Source: Nocardioides alcanivorans
Lineage (GTDB): Bacteria > Actinomycetota > Actinomycetes > Propionibacteriales > Nocardioidaceae
Length of the DNA: 64,000 nucleotides
Reading direction: 5' to 3'
Assembly (NCBI RefSeq): GCF_021555175.1
Contig: NZ_JAKGRW010000029.1
Span: 24,709 to 88,708 of the forward strand
The notes beneath the pieces were generated by a model that was not told the DNA's origin, searched no databases, and was given only the letters and a program-made list of their open reading frames with translations. Each line of letters starts with the position of its first letter. Position 1 is the stretch's first letter. Shown piece after piece: positions 17,559 to 26,957 of the stretch. Made by a program: the position numbers and the translations under genes.

Positions 17559-19151
17559 ATGGACTACGACTACATCATCGTCGGTGCCGGAGCGGCAGGT
17601 TCGGTCCTTGCCCATCGCCTGTCGGAGGATCCCCGGAACGAGGTCCTGCTGCTCGAGTACGGCGGCAGCGACAGGAACCCGATGATCTACATCCCCAAGG
17701 GATTCTTCTTCACGCTCAAGGGTGACCGATACACCTACCACTACAAGACGCAACCGGTCGGGCCGAGCGGACAGGTCGAGGACTGGACCCGTGGCAAGCT
17801 GCTGGGCGGCTCGACAGCGGTCAACGGCATGATGTGGACCCGCGGGGCGAAGGCCGACTTCGACGGCCTGGCCGAGCGGGGCAATCCGGGGTGGGGCTGG
17901 GAGCAGGTCCTGCCGGCCTACAGGTCGATGGAAGACCACAACCTCGGGGTCTCGGACCTGCGCGGAGCCGGAGGCCCATTGGGTGTGTCGGTGATCGAGA
18001 ACCACGACGAGGTGGTCGAGGCGATCCTCGGATCGGCGCAGACCCATGGGTGGAACCGCGTCGACGACATCAACGCCCACGACGACGAGCGCGTCGGCTT
18101 CACACCGGCCACTGTCAAGGACGGCCGCCGCACCAGCGCCTACAGCGCCTTCGTCCGCCCCGTGCGCAAGCGCCCCAACCTGACCGTCCAGACCCGCACC
18201 CGGGTGGGGCACCTGCTGTTCGAGGGCAAGCGCGTGGTTGGTGTCCGTGCCCGCACGGGTGATCAGAGGCACGACTACAAGGCACGCCGGGAAGTCATCC
18301 TCTCGACCGGCACCGTCGAGACGCCACTGCTGCTCGAGCGTTCCGGCATCGGCCGCGGCGACATCCTGCGCGGTGCGGGCATCGACACGGTCGCAGAGAG
18401 CCCCAACGTGGGAGAACGCGTCATCGAGCAGCGAGGCGTCGCGACCCAGGTGCGGCTGAAACAGCAGATCGGGCCGACCCAGGCGCTCAACACCGTCCCG
18501 AAGCAGGGGTGGGAAGGCCTCAAGTACCTGTTCAATCGCAAGGGGCCGATCGCGACCGGCGGCTACGACCTGATGATGCAGTTCAAGTCCGACCCATCGC
18601 TGGAGCGACCCGACATCCAGGGGCTCTTCGTGCCCATGGCCCTGGACACCACCGCTGCGACCATGAAGTTGGCGAAGCACTCGGGAATCATGTTCCTGGG
18701 CTACCAGATCCGCCCGACCACTGCCGGCTCGATCCACCTGTCAGGCAAGCTCCCGGAGAACGCGCCGATCATCGACGCCCGATTCCTGGAGGACGAGAAC
18801 GACCGCTCGGTGACGTCGACCATCCTGGACACCGCCCGCACGGTGCTGGCCCAGGGCCCGATCGCGGACTACATCCTCGACGAGGAGTATCCCGGCCCGG
18901 GCGTGTCCACACCCGACGAGGTTCTCAGGTACTCCCTCGACACCGGCGCCGGCATCTTCCACGCTGTCGGCTCGGCCGCCATGGGGCCCGAGGACGATGA
19001 CGTCGTCGATCCCCAGTTGCGGGTCAGAGGAGTCGAAGGCCTGCGTATCGCCGATGCCTCCGTCCTCCCTGTCCAGGTCTCCGGCAACACCGCCGCCCCG
19101 GCGATGGCGATCGGTTGGATCGCCGCGGATCACATCCTCGCGGATCGCTGA
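17559..19151 (+). CDS. GMC family FAD-dependent oxidoreductase
   Basis: Glucose-methanol-choline oxidoreductase, 530 aa, oxidising an alcohol. It has an N-terminal FAD Rossmann motif (YDYIIVGAGAAGSVLAHRL), GMC signature 1 around GKLLGGSTAVNGMMWTRG, signature 2 (GTVETPLLLERSGIG) and a C-terminal active site with histidine in IFHAVGSAAMGP and asparagine in VSGNTAAPAMAIG. The ATG at 17559 precedes the FAD motif directly. In mycofactocin producers, GMC enzymes (MftG) serve the cofactor, but this gene is 30 kb from the mft cluster, so that link is only a possibility. Confidence 0.9.
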   Translation: MDYDYIIVGAGAAGSVLAHRLSEDPRNEVLLLEYGGSDRNPMIYIPKGFFFTLKGDRYTYHYKTQPVGPSGQVEDWTRGKLLGGSTAVNGMMWTRGAKADFDGLAERGNPGWGWEQVLPAYRSMEDHNLGVSDLRGAGGPLGVSVIENHDEVVEAILGSAQTHGWNRVDDINAHDDERVGFTPATVKDGRRTSAYSAFVRPVRKRPNLTVQTRTRVGHLLFEGKRVVGVRARTGDQRHDYKARREVILSTGTVETPLLLERSGIGRGDILRGAGIDTVAESPNVGERVIEQRGVATQVRLKQQIGPTQALNTVPKQGWEGLKYLFNRKGPIATGGYDLMMQFKSDPSLERPDIQGLFVPMALDTTAATMKLAKHSGIMFLGYQIRPTTAGSIHLSGKLPENAPIIDARFLEDENDRSVTSTILDTARTVLAQGPIADYILDEEYPGPGVSTPDEVLRYSLDTGAGIFHAVGSAAMGPEDDDVVDPQLRVRGVEGLRIADASVLPVQVSGNTAAPAMAIGWIAADHILADR

Positions 19152-19205
19152 CCAAGGAGACGCTCCTGCGCCTCGCCCGGACCGCGCCGTGGGAGGATCA
19201 CGCCC

Positions 19206-19649
19206 GTGCGCGCCGTACTCCAGAGGGTCAGCCAGGCATCCGTCACCGTCGACAACGAGGTCGTCGGCGAGATCGGCACCGGTCTGGTGGTGCTGCTCGG
19301 GGTGACCCACGGTGACGGTCCCGACGAGGTCGGGTGGATGGCCCGCAAGGTGCGTGACGTACGGATCCTGCGTGACGAGAAGTCCGTCGGTGACGTCGCG
19401 GCGTCCGTGCTCGTGATCAGCCAGTTCACCCTGTACGGCGACGCACGCAAGGGCCGCCGGCCGACCTGGCAGGCTGCAGCGCCGGGCCCCGTCTCCGAAC
19501 CGCTCTACGAGGCGTTCTGCGCCGAACTCGCTTCGCTGGGCGTACACGTCGAGAAGGGAGTCTTCGGCGCCGACATGTCTGTCGCCCTCGTGAACGACGG
19601 GCCCACTACGCTCCTGCTGGAGGTGGGCGAGACGGCGGCATCCGGATAA
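19206..19649 (+). CDS. dtd: D-aminoacyl-tRNA deacylase
   Basis: Cytoplasmic editing enzyme, 147 aa, that hydrolyses D-aminoacyl-tRNAs. It has the full family pattern: [20 protein letters not shown], the catalytic-site segment [15 protein letters not shown] and the Gly-cisPro-type motif NDGPTT near the C-terminus. Start is GTG 19206. It is a housekeeping gene at normal length, on the same strand as the exopolysaccharide genes that follow but probably unrelated to them. Confidence 0.95.
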   Translation: MRAVLQRVSQASVTVDNEVVGEIGTGLVVLLGVTHGDGPDEVGWMARKVRDVRILRDEKSVGDVAASVLVISQFTLYGDARKGRRPTWQAAAPGPVSEPLYEAFCAELASLGVHVEKGVFGADMSVALVNDGPTTLLLEVGETAASG

Positions 19650-19733
19650 CCATCGGGTGCCCGACTCGTTGACTTCGCGGTCACCAAAAACCAAGCGCAG
19701 CAAGCAATTCAGCGCAACTAGCGAAGGTCAAGC

Positions 19734-21109
19734 GTGGACTTCAAGCAACTGACACGGACACTCCAGCGTCGATGGGTCACCATCGTCGCGATGCTCGTGG
19801 TCGCTCTCGGCGTTGCCAGCGTCATCTCGTGGGTCCTCATGGACAAGGAATACGAGTCCGAGGCGAAGATCTTCCTCTCTGCAGATGCCCAGTCGCTGCA
19901 GGAGAGCACGGTCGCCTCCTATCTCGTCACCACCCGGATCACGTCGTACGCCGACCTGGCCGACCACGAGGAGGTCATCCGCCGGGTGGCCGAGAAGGTC
20001 CCCGAGCTGGGCATGTCCGCGTCCGAGCTCGCCTCCGCGGTCAGCGCCGAGGCCGAGGCCACGTCGGTGATCTTGACCGTGAAGGCCCGCGCCGACGACC
20101 CGGAGACCGCGCAGACGATCGCCACCGCGGAGTCGGAGGTGCTCGCCGAATACATCCGCGAGATCGAGACCCCCGTGGTCAGCAGCGCTCGCAGATCACC
20201 ACCACCATCACCAACCCGGCCGACTACGACTCCAAGCAGGCCAGTCCCAAGCTGGTGCTCAACTTCGGCGCCGCCGCCGTCATCGGCCTCCTGCTCGGCA
20301 TCTCGCTCGCCGTCATCCGCGACATCCTCGACCACACGATGAAGAGCTTCGAGGACGTCGAGCGGGTGGCGGGCGCTCCGGTCATGGCCTCGGTCGCACT
20401 CGACAAGGCCGTCGCCAAACAGCCGCTGCTGAGCGACGTGCACGGCTTCTCGCCCCGCGCCGAGGCCTTCCGCCTGCTGCGCACCAATCTGCAGTACCTC
20501 GATCTCGACGAGCAGCCGAAGAGCCTCGTGATCACCAGCCCACTGCCGGGCGAGGGCAAGACGAGTACGGCGACCAACCTTGCGGTCGCGCTGGCCCAGG
20601 CCGGGCGCCGGGTGCTGCTGCTCGACGGCGACCTGCGCCGTCCGCGCATCGCGGCGCTGCTCGACCTCGAGTCGAAGGTCGGCCTGACCACCGTGCTGGT
20701 CGGCAAGTCGTCGTTGGCCGAGAGCATCCAGGTGCACCAGCCCTCCGGCCTGTCGTTCCTCGCCGGCGGGCCCATCCCGCCCAACCCCACCGAAGTCCTG
20801 CAGGCCGCGGCGACGCGCGCGCTGATCGCCAAGGTGCGCGACATGTATGACATCGTCATCATCGACGCGCCGCCGCTGTTGCCGGTCGCCGACGCCGCGA
20901 TCCTGGCGCACGCCGCCGACGGCGCCCTGCTCATCTGTCGTCACGGCAAGACCACCGAGGAGGAGCTCGGCGGCGCCGCAGCGCGCCTCGAGTCCGTCGG
21001 CGCCCGCCTGTTCGGCGTCGTGGTCAACATGGTCCCGCGCCGAGCTCGCGAGGGGTACTCCTATTACTACTACGAGGACGAGCAGCTGCTGGACCTGAAG
21101 AAGTCCTGA
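19734..21109 (+). CDS. Polysaccharide co-polymerase / tyrosine autokinase (Wzz-CpsD fusion), frame interrupted
   Basis: Inner-membrane regulator of capsule/exopolysaccharide chain length with a cytoplasmic BY-kinase domain, restored length ~458 aa. The N-terminal Wzz domain runs from GTG 19734 (MDFKQLTRTLQRRWVTIVA, first TM helix) to about residue 152. After a frame change near 20190 the second TM helix (LNFGAAAVIGLLLGISLAVI) and the kinase follow. The kinase has Walker A SPLPGEGKTSTATNL, Walker A' LLLDGDLRRPRIA and a C-terminal tyrosine cluster YSYYYYEDE. The break, in AGCGCTCGCAG, does not match the GGGCG signature but needs only one base. Confidence 0.85.
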
Positions 21110-21131
21110 GCTCATCGATGACAGCGCTGAT

Positions 21132-22616
21132 GTGGCACGTGTTGGCGGGGCGTTTGACGTGACGCCCCTCCTACGTCGCGGTCTGGGCGAGGTGTCCCTG
21201 TGGGGCCTGGCCGTGCTGTTGTGCGCCGCACTGCTGGTGGTGGCCCGCGACGAGGTCGTCTACATCGCGCTCGGCGTGATCACCGCGTTGGTCATCGCGG
21301 TGATCGTGGCACTGGGTCCCGAGAAGGCCGGTACGTCGTTCGTCGTGCTGGGCACGTTTGCCGCACCGATGAGCGCGCTCGTCGTTCCGGGCGCCACCTT
21401 CGTGACCGCGACCGACCTGCTCTACGCCATCGGATTCGTGCTGCTGCTGCCCACCATCCTGGGGCGGCACGTGGGAGTGCCTGCGGGCTTCTCCTTCTTT
21501 GCGATGGCGTGCCTCTTCATCGGAGTCATCGCCTCGCTGGCTGCCCCCGACGTGATGGGAAGCCTCAACTTCCAGCTGCGCTTCGTGGCCGGCGTGCTGA
21601 TCGTGCCCCTGGTCTTCCTCGCCTGGCGGCCCTCCCTCCCCGTGGTGCAGGTGCTGGCTGGCGCCTACGTCGTGGGCACCGCCGTGAGCTTCCTGGGCGG
21701 CATCGCCCGGGGCGACCGGCCCGGCGGACGCTTCATCGGCTTCACCGAGCACCCCAACGTGTTGGGGCTGACCGGCCTCTTCGCGACCGGACTCTGCGTC
21801 TTCCTCATCAGCCAGACGCGCAGGTCGCTGGCATGGGTGTGGCTCGGAGCGGGTGCGATGGGCCTGGGCGTCGTCTGGTTCTCCGGGTCGCGGGCCGCTC
21901 TGGTGGTCGCCGCGGTGATCGCGCTGCTCTTCCCCGTCGTCGAGAGGTCGGCCAAGGCGGCCGGATGGCTGCTCGGGTCGATCACCGTCGCGCTGGTCGC
22001 CGCGTCACAGATCCGGTTGGGCGGCGACTCGGCCCTGGACCGCCTCACCGGTGGCGGCTCGGCGTCGTACTCGGACGCCGAGCGCGAGCAGCTCTTCCAC
22101 CGCTACTGGCAGGGTTTCCTCGACCAGCCCTTGCTGGGACACGGCTTCGAGGAGTCCGTGCTCGGTCACAACGTCTACCTGCAGATGGCCTACTCGATGG
22201 GCGTCTTCGGTGCAATGGCGTTCATCGGCCTGATCGCCGTGGGTGCCCTGCAGCTGTTGGTGGCCCCGAAGCCGTGGAACCGACTGGCCTATCCCCTCCT
22301 CAGCTATGCGCTGATCGCGCCGCTCACGAGCGTGGTGTGGGACCGCTACATCTGGGTGCCTGCGGCCCTTGCCTTCGTCGTTGCCGCGGACGTCGCACGG
22401 GTACGGGCCGGACTGCCCGGCGACCTGATCCCGCCGGACACCGTCGTCGAACCGGATGGGCCACGGGTTGCGGCCCGGCCGCACCCGGTGGCGTTCGTGC
22501 GGGGCGCCTGGACCGGACCGACCCGGATCGGCGCCCTTGCCGCCGCTGCCGCGCCCGCAGGCGGGAAGCGACGTGCCGACGTACCAGTCGACGCCCCTTC
22601 ACGGACGGACGACTGA
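21132..22616 (+). CDS. O-antigen ligase/polymerase-like membrane protein (Wzy family)
   Basis: Polytopic protein, 494 aa, with ~11 hydrophobic helices and the O-antigen-ligase/polymerase core. The core shows GFTEHPNVLGLTGLFATGL, then WFSGSRAALVVA, then a long periplasmic loop ending GHGFEESVLGHNVYLQMAYS, with the characteristic H-N pair. It is expected to polymerise lipid-linked repeat units outside the membrane. GTG 21132 is used, and GTG 21159 is a possible alternative. It follows the kinase gene by 22 bp and is followed after 1 bp by the GT61 gene. Confidence 0.85.
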   Translation: MARVGGAFDVTPLLRRGLGEVSLWGLAVLLCAALLVVARDEVVYIALGVITALVIAVIVALGPEKAGTSFVVLGTFAAPMSALVVPGATFVTATDLLYAIGFVLLLPTILGRHVGVPAGFSFFAMACLFIGVIASLAAPDVMGSLNFQLRFVAGVLIVPLVFLAWRPSLPVVQVLAGAYVVGTAVSFLGGIARGDRPGGRFIGFTEHPNVLGLTGLFATGLCVFLISQTRRSLAWVWLGAGAMGLGVVWFSGSRAALVVAAVIALLFPVVERSAKAAGWLLGSITVALVAASQIRLGGDSALDRLTGGGSASYSDAEREQLFHRYWQGFLDQPLLGHGFEESVLGHNVYLQMAYSMGVFGAMAFIGLIAVGALQLLVAPKPWNRLAYPLLSYALIAPLTSVVWDRYIWVPAALAFVVAADVARVRAGLPGDLIPPDTVVEPDGPRVAARPHPVAFVRGAWTGPTRIGALAAAAAPAGGKRRADVPVDAPSRTDD

Positions 22617-22617
22617 C

Positions 22618-23867
22618 GTGCCCCGACTCCCCGCAGCGCTCGAACCGGCGTTTCCGCTCGTGAAGCGGACGCACCGGTTCGCGACCCGGCGTGTCGGTGG
22701 CGTGACTCGGGCAGTGGCCGGGGTGCGGACGGGCGCACGGACCGTGCCGACCCGTGGTTACGAGACCTCGCGGGAGACCGCCGCTGCCGAGCCGGAGCAC
22801 GCACGGCTGCATCCGGGGATGCCGTCCGAGGTGGTGAGCCGACCGCGACCGGCCGGTATCCCCGAAGGACTGCCCTGGTGGGACGGCGTGCTCCGCGCGG
22901 ACCTGCCCGAGCGCTACACCCTGGAGCTGAGCGGGGGTACCGTCGTCGGCAACTACGCCGCGCACCTCACCTCGGCAGGCAACCTCGACTTCGAGACGAG
23001 CCACTACTTCGACATCCACGGGTGGCGCGAGCACCCGATCTTCCTGCGGCCGCGGCTCCCCGAGGCGACGCACTTCCCCGGCACGCTGGTGTCGCTGGCG
23101 ACGCGCGCGACCGGGGTGAACTACTACCACTTCGTGATGGACCTGCTGACCCGTTGGGCGACGCTGCAGGAATGCCTGCCGGGAGTGCAGGTCGACGCGA
23201 TCTATGCCAACACGTCCACCCGTTTCGCCCGCGAGCTGCTGGAACTTGCCGGGCTCGGCGACGTACCGGTGATCGAGGCGACGAAGCACGCGAGTGTCCG
23301 CGCCGACCGCCTGCTTGTTCCCTCGCTGGCGAACGCGGGCCTCAAGGCGCCGCCTGCCCACACCGACTGGCTGCGGACGCGGCTGCCGGCCCGGGGCCGC
23401 GGAGCGCCGTGGATCTATGTGACACGCGGTTCGCGCCGCAACTCGCGGCGAGTGGCCAACGAGGCCGAGGTGCTGTCGGTGCTGGAGCCGCTCGGGTTCG
23501 AGGTGTTCGATCCGGGCGCCCACCCGGTGCAGCGCCAGATCGACGTCTTCGCCGGTGCCTCCGTGATCGTCGCTCCGCACGGCGCCGCATTGACCAATCT
23601 CAACTTCTGCTCCCCGGGGTGCGGGTGCTCGAGCTCTTCGCGCCGCGCTACCTCAACGAAGGGATGTGGTCGATCCTCTCCAACATCCCCGATGCACGCT
23701 ATCGCTACCTCGTCGGTACGCCGCACGGGTCGCCCCGGAGCCGGAGCCGGAGCCGGGTCGCACGGCTCAGGGCGAACACCTCGGAGGTGAAGATGAACCA
23801 GGTCTACGAGGACATCCAGGTCGATCTGGAGGAGCTCCAGGAGTCGTTGGACGCACTCCTCTCCTGA
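22618..23867 (+). CDS. Glycosyltransferase family 61-like protein, frame interrupted
   Basis: Restored length ~416 aa. The core shows GVNYYHFVMDLLTRW, the PWIYVTRGSRRNSRRVANE segment and IDVFAGASVIVAPHGAALTN, typical of the DUF563/GT61 family that transfers sugars in exopolysaccharide synthesis. After the break at 23616-23619 the second frame reads GVRVLELFAPRYLNEGMWSI to a C-terminal acidic helix. Restoring one C (GGGCGTG instead of GGGGTG) joins NFCSPGVRVLELF exactly. GTG 22618 starts 1 bp after the polymerase stop. Confidence 0.83.
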
Positions 23868-23964
23868 CGCCGCGAAGCAGCGCGTCTTGCGCCCCGAAGT
23901 CACGCTCGTTGCGTCGACGGAGAGCCGTCACGCCGCAGCGGATGCGGAGTCGTCGCAAATGAGC

Positions 23965-24001
23965 GATCCCCGGCGCCTCCCGAAGGAGTACGCCGGGGAT
24001 C
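23965..24001. terminator. Strong bidirectional hairpin
   Basis: GATCCCCGGCG (23965-23975) pairs with CGCCGGGGATC (23991-24001). A second inner stem CTCC/GGAG closes a CGAA loop. It lies between the convergent GT61 and sseC genes and probably terminates both transcripts. Confidence 0.72.
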
Positions 24002-24019
24002 AGCTCGAGCTGCGGCGGA

Positions 24020-24316
24020 TCAGATCGCGATGGCGACCTCGGCCACCTCGCCGACCGTGGCAACGACCTGACGGTCGACCGGGTCGGCCTTGGGGGCCAG
24101 GGTGCGCAGCGTCCACTCACCGTTGCCGGCGAAGAACCGGAAGTGACCGGTCGCCGAGGTGGGGACCTCGGCGGTGAACTCGCCGGTCTTGTCGAGCAGC
24201 CGCACGTAGGCGTTGCCGACCGGCTCACCGTCGCGGGTCACCTGACCCTGGACGACGGCCTCCTTGGCGACATTGACTCCGTCGAGCGACAGACCGCCCT
24301 CAGTGGCACCGCACAT
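24020..24316 (-). CDS. sseC: DUF1416 protein (SseC)
   Basis: Small 98-aa protein of the actinobacterial DUF1416 family (M. tuberculosis Rv0814c, SseC). It starts MCGATEGGLSLDGVNVAKEA, and the middle has a transthyretin-like beta fold (VQGQVTRDGEPVGNAYVRLL). It always travels with a thiosulfate sulfurtransferase and is linked to sulfur metabolism, with biochemical role unknown. ATG 24316 lies 2 bp after the sulfurtransferase stop, so the two are co-transcribed. Confidence 0.92.
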   Translation of the reverse strand: MCGATEGGLSLDGVNVAKEAVVQGQVTRDGEPVGNAYVRLLDKTGEFTAEVPTSATGHFRFFAGNGEWTLRTLAPKADPVDRQVVATVGEVAEVAIAI

Positions 24317-24318
24317 GC

Positions 24319-25167
24319 TCAGGCCTCCCCGGGCTCGTCGCCCAGGACGACCGGCACGCCGACGAGGCTGCCGTACTCGGTCCAGGAACCGTCGTAGTTC
24401 TTCACGTTCTCGTGGCCCAGGAGCTCCTGGAGCACGAACCAGGTGAGCGAGGAGCGCTCACCGATGCGGCACAGGGCGATGGTGTCCTTGGAGTCGTCGA
24501 AGCCGACCTCGGCGTACAGCGCCTTGAGGTCCTCGTCCGACTTGAAGGTGCCGTCGTCGTTGGCGTTCTTGCTCCACGGAACGTTGACCGAGGTCGGGAC
24601 GTGACCGGCACGCTGGGCCTGCTCCTGCGGGAGGTGGGCCGGGGCGAGCAGACGACCCGCGAACTCGTCGGGGCTGCGCACGTCGACGATGTTCTTGACG
24701 CCGATCGCGTCGACGACCTCGTCACGGAACGCGCGGATCGAGAGGTCCGGCTCCTGTGCGGTGTAGGAGGTCGCCGCGCGCGTCGGGAGTTCGTCGGTCA
24801 GCTCGCGGGAGTCGAGCTCCCACTTCTTGCGGCCGCCGTCGAGCAGCTTGACGTCCTGGTGGCCGTAGAGCTTGAAGTACCAGTAGGCGTAGGCAGCGAA
24901 CCAGTTGTTGTTGCCGCCGTAGAGGATCACGGTGTCGTCGTTGCTGACGCCACGCTCGGAGAGCAGTGCCTCGAAGCCGGCCTTGTTGACGAAGTCACGA
25001 CGGACCTGGTCCTGCAGGTCGGTGGTCCAGTCGAGCTTGATCGAGCCACGGATGTGGCCCTTGTCGTAGGCGGTGGTGTCCTCGTCGACCTCGATGACGA
25101 CGATGCCGGGGGTGTTCAGGTTGTCCTCGACCCACTGGGCGCTGACGAGCACGTTCTCGCGGCTCAT
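24319..25167 (-). CDS. cysA2: Thiosulfate/3-mercaptopyruvate sulfurtransferase (two rhodanese domains)
   Basis: Two-domain rhodanese, 282 aa, cytoplasmic. The inactive N-terminal domain runs to about residue 145. The C-terminal domain carries the catalytic cysteine in the loop ALCRIGERSS (C-R-x-G-E-R). It transfers sulfane sulfur from thiosulfate, in mycobacteria serving the MoaD/ThiS-type sulfur carriers. ATG 25167 has an AAAGAGGAACC region upstream. It is an intact homologue of M. tuberculosis CysA2 (Rv0815c), followed by sseC. Confidence 0.94.
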   Translation of the reverse strand: MSRENVLVSAQWVEDNLNTPGIVVIEVDEDTTAYDKGHIRGSIKLDWTTDLQDQVRRDFVNKAGFEALLSERGVSNDDTVILYGGNNNWFAAYAYWYFKLYGHQDVKLLDGGRKKWELDSRELTDELPTRAATSYTAQEPDLSIRAFRDEVVDAIGVKNIVDVRSPDEFAGRLLAPAHLPQEQAQRAGHVPTSVNVPWSKNANDDGTFKSDEDLKALYAEVGFDDSKDTIALCRIGERSSLTWFVLQELLGHENVKNYDGSWTEYGSLVGVPVVLGDEPGEA

Positions 25168-25205
25168 GGTTCCTCTTTCCTTGTTACTGATGACGTGTGT
25201 TGGGT

Positions 25206-25652
25206 TCAGCTGGCGGCGATCGGGCGGCGGGCGGTGAGCCGCTTGCCGATCAGATACATCTCGCAGCCCAGGCAGAAGCCGGTGACTGCGTTGAGGAGGG
25301 CGGCGACGAGCGCCAGTCCGACCGCGACCTGGCCGAGCAGGGTCGCCCCGGCCAGGAAGCCGATGAGGCCGACGACCGCGAAGACCAGCCCCACCGACTG
25401 CGCGAACCGCGGCGGGCGCGGGTCCTCGAGTTCGGCCGGAGCGGCGAGCCGCGGGCGGATCGTCGTGCGGAAGATCCAGGACAGCGGGGTGCGCTGCACA
25501 CCGGTGAGTGCACCCCACGCGAAGAGCACCGTCTGGACGGCCAACAGCACCGTCGCCTGCTTCTCGGGAAGCAGGAGTACGACGGCAAGCACCACCGCGG
25601 TCACCGTTGCGGTGAAGCGCGGCCCACGTGGGTCGATGCCTTGGTTGCCCAT
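25206..25652 (-). CDS. DUF4395 membrane protein
   Basis: 148-aa protein with about four helices and a family hallmark, the C-terminal CLGCEMYL. Genes of this family sit beside thioredoxin and sulfurtransferase genes in actinobacteria and are thought to belong to sulfur trafficking, though no activity is established. It lies 38 bp upstream of the sulfurtransferase on the same strand. The thioredoxin gene expected next to it is instead 18 kb away at 43.6 kb, beyond the polysaccharide genes. Confidence 0.88.
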   Translation of the reverse strand: MGNQGIDPRGPRFTATVTAVVLAVVLLLPEKQATVLLAVQTVLFAWGALTGVQRTPLSWIFRTTIRPRLAAPAELEDPRPPRFAQSVGLVFAVVGLIGFLAGATLLGQVAVGLALVAALLNAVTGFCLGCEMYLIGKRLTARRPIAAS

Positions 25653-25948
25653 GTCCTTCTCCGGATGTCCTGGCCAGATGGTCTCCTCGCTGCCCTCCCA
25701 GGGGCACGGGCGTCCAGCGCTGACCGACCGAGAAGGTCGGTGGACCCAGCTTCTTCAGCGGGTCCGGAAATGCGGGGGACGTCCCGTCAGGACATTCGAC
25801 ACAGCGCAGAGCGCACGCGGCAGTGATCCACCGCGCGGCGCTTCGTGAGCATGGTCGTGAACATGGAGGGAACGCTACCCGAGGGGGTTGCAGGCCCCGA
25901 AATCGTCATCCCGAAGTATGAGACAAGTGACCACTTCGTGAGATTGAC

Positions 25949-26941
25949 TCAGCCCTGGGCGACCGGAGCGACCCGTCCGCGAGCGGGTTCGCGGGGCGTC
26001 GGCACCCGGGCCGGGACGTCTCGGATGATCGACGGCACCGCCGTCGTCATGTGCGGGAGCACATCGGCCAGCGCCGGCTCCTGGTCGGGAGCGACGCTGG
26101 CCACCAGGCCGGGCAGTGACACCTGCGCGGCGAGCGCACCGGCAGCCGCAGGTGCCGCGCCGAAGACACCGGCAGATGCCGGGGACGGCACCGTGACAGC
26201 GGGGGCGAAGGCCGGCGTCGGCGCGTTGACCCGGGCGGGCGACGTACCGACGGGAGCCGCGGGCACCGAGACCGGAGCGGAGGCGCCGGTGTAGCGCTCG
26301 ACCAGGGCGATGACCTCATCGGGCGCGAAGCCGCGACGCAGGCGGAGCACCACGAGGACCGTGTAGAGCAGGATCAGGAAGTCGAGGCGGAACGAGTAGT
26401 TGCGCAGCGCGCCGCGGCAGTAGGCGCCCTCGAGCGCGAGCCGGTCCTCGTCGCAGAGGTAGTCGCGGCCGACCAACTGGGAGGGCCCGGTAAGGCCTGC
26501 GGGGGTCGCGAAGCGGTCCTCGGCGTCGGGGAACTCCTCGAGCAGACAGTCGACGACGTTCTGCGGAAGCGGTCGGTTGCCGACGATGCTCATCTCACCG
26601 CGGAGCACGTGACGAAACTGCGGAAGCTCGGTGAGCGCGACCTTCTCGAGGAGTCGACCGATGCGGGTGTAGAGCGGCGAGGAGCTCGGGATGTTGAGGA
26701 AGCGTGTCGAGCCGTCGACCGGCACCGTCTCGCGGTTGGCGATCTCGGCGGCGTTGCGCACCATCGTGCGGAACTTGACCACCTTGATCGGCGGGCCCGC
26801 GCTGACGCGGCGGGTGGACTTGTAGAAGACAGGCCGACCCTCGAGGACCAGCACGGCCAGCGCCGCCATCAGCACCGCTGGTAGCCAGACCACGGCTGCG
26901 GCCAGAGTCACGAACAGGTCAAAGAAACGCTTCTTGCCCAC
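25949..26941 (-). CDS. Undecaprenyl-phosphate sugar phosphotransferase (bacterial sugar transferase)
   Basis: Initiating enzyme of exopolysaccharide repeat assembly, 330 aa, loading a sugar-1-phosphate onto undecaprenyl phosphate. It has one N-terminal membrane helix (FDLFVTLAAAVVWLPAVLMA). The catalytic PGT core includes VVKFRTMV, KVALTELPQFRHVLRGEMS, IVGNRPL and FATPAGLTGPSQL. GTG 26941 (GKKRFFDL) fits the short N-terminus of PglC-like members. Unusually, ~110 residues rich in Pro, Ala and Val extend past the normal end. It lies downstream of an overlapping gene series running leftward. Confidence 0.87.
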   Translation of the reverse strand: MGKKRFFDLFVTLAAAVVWLPAVLMAALAVLVLEGRPVFYKSTRRVSAGPPIKVVKFRTMVRNAAEIANRETVPVDGSTRFLNIPSSSPLYTRIGRLLEKVALTELPQFRHVLRGEMSIVGNRPLPQNVVDCLLEEFPDAEDRFATPAGLTGPSQLVGRDYLCDEDRLALEGAYCRGALRNYSFRLDFLILLYTVLVVLRLRRGFAPDEVIALVERYTGASAPVSVPAAPVGTSPARVNAPTPAFAPAVTVPSPASAGVFGAAPAAAGALAAQVSLPGLVASVAPDQEPALADVLPHMTTAVPSIIRDVPARVPTPREPARGRVAPVAQG

Positions 26942-26957
26942 CGGCCCTGCACACTCC

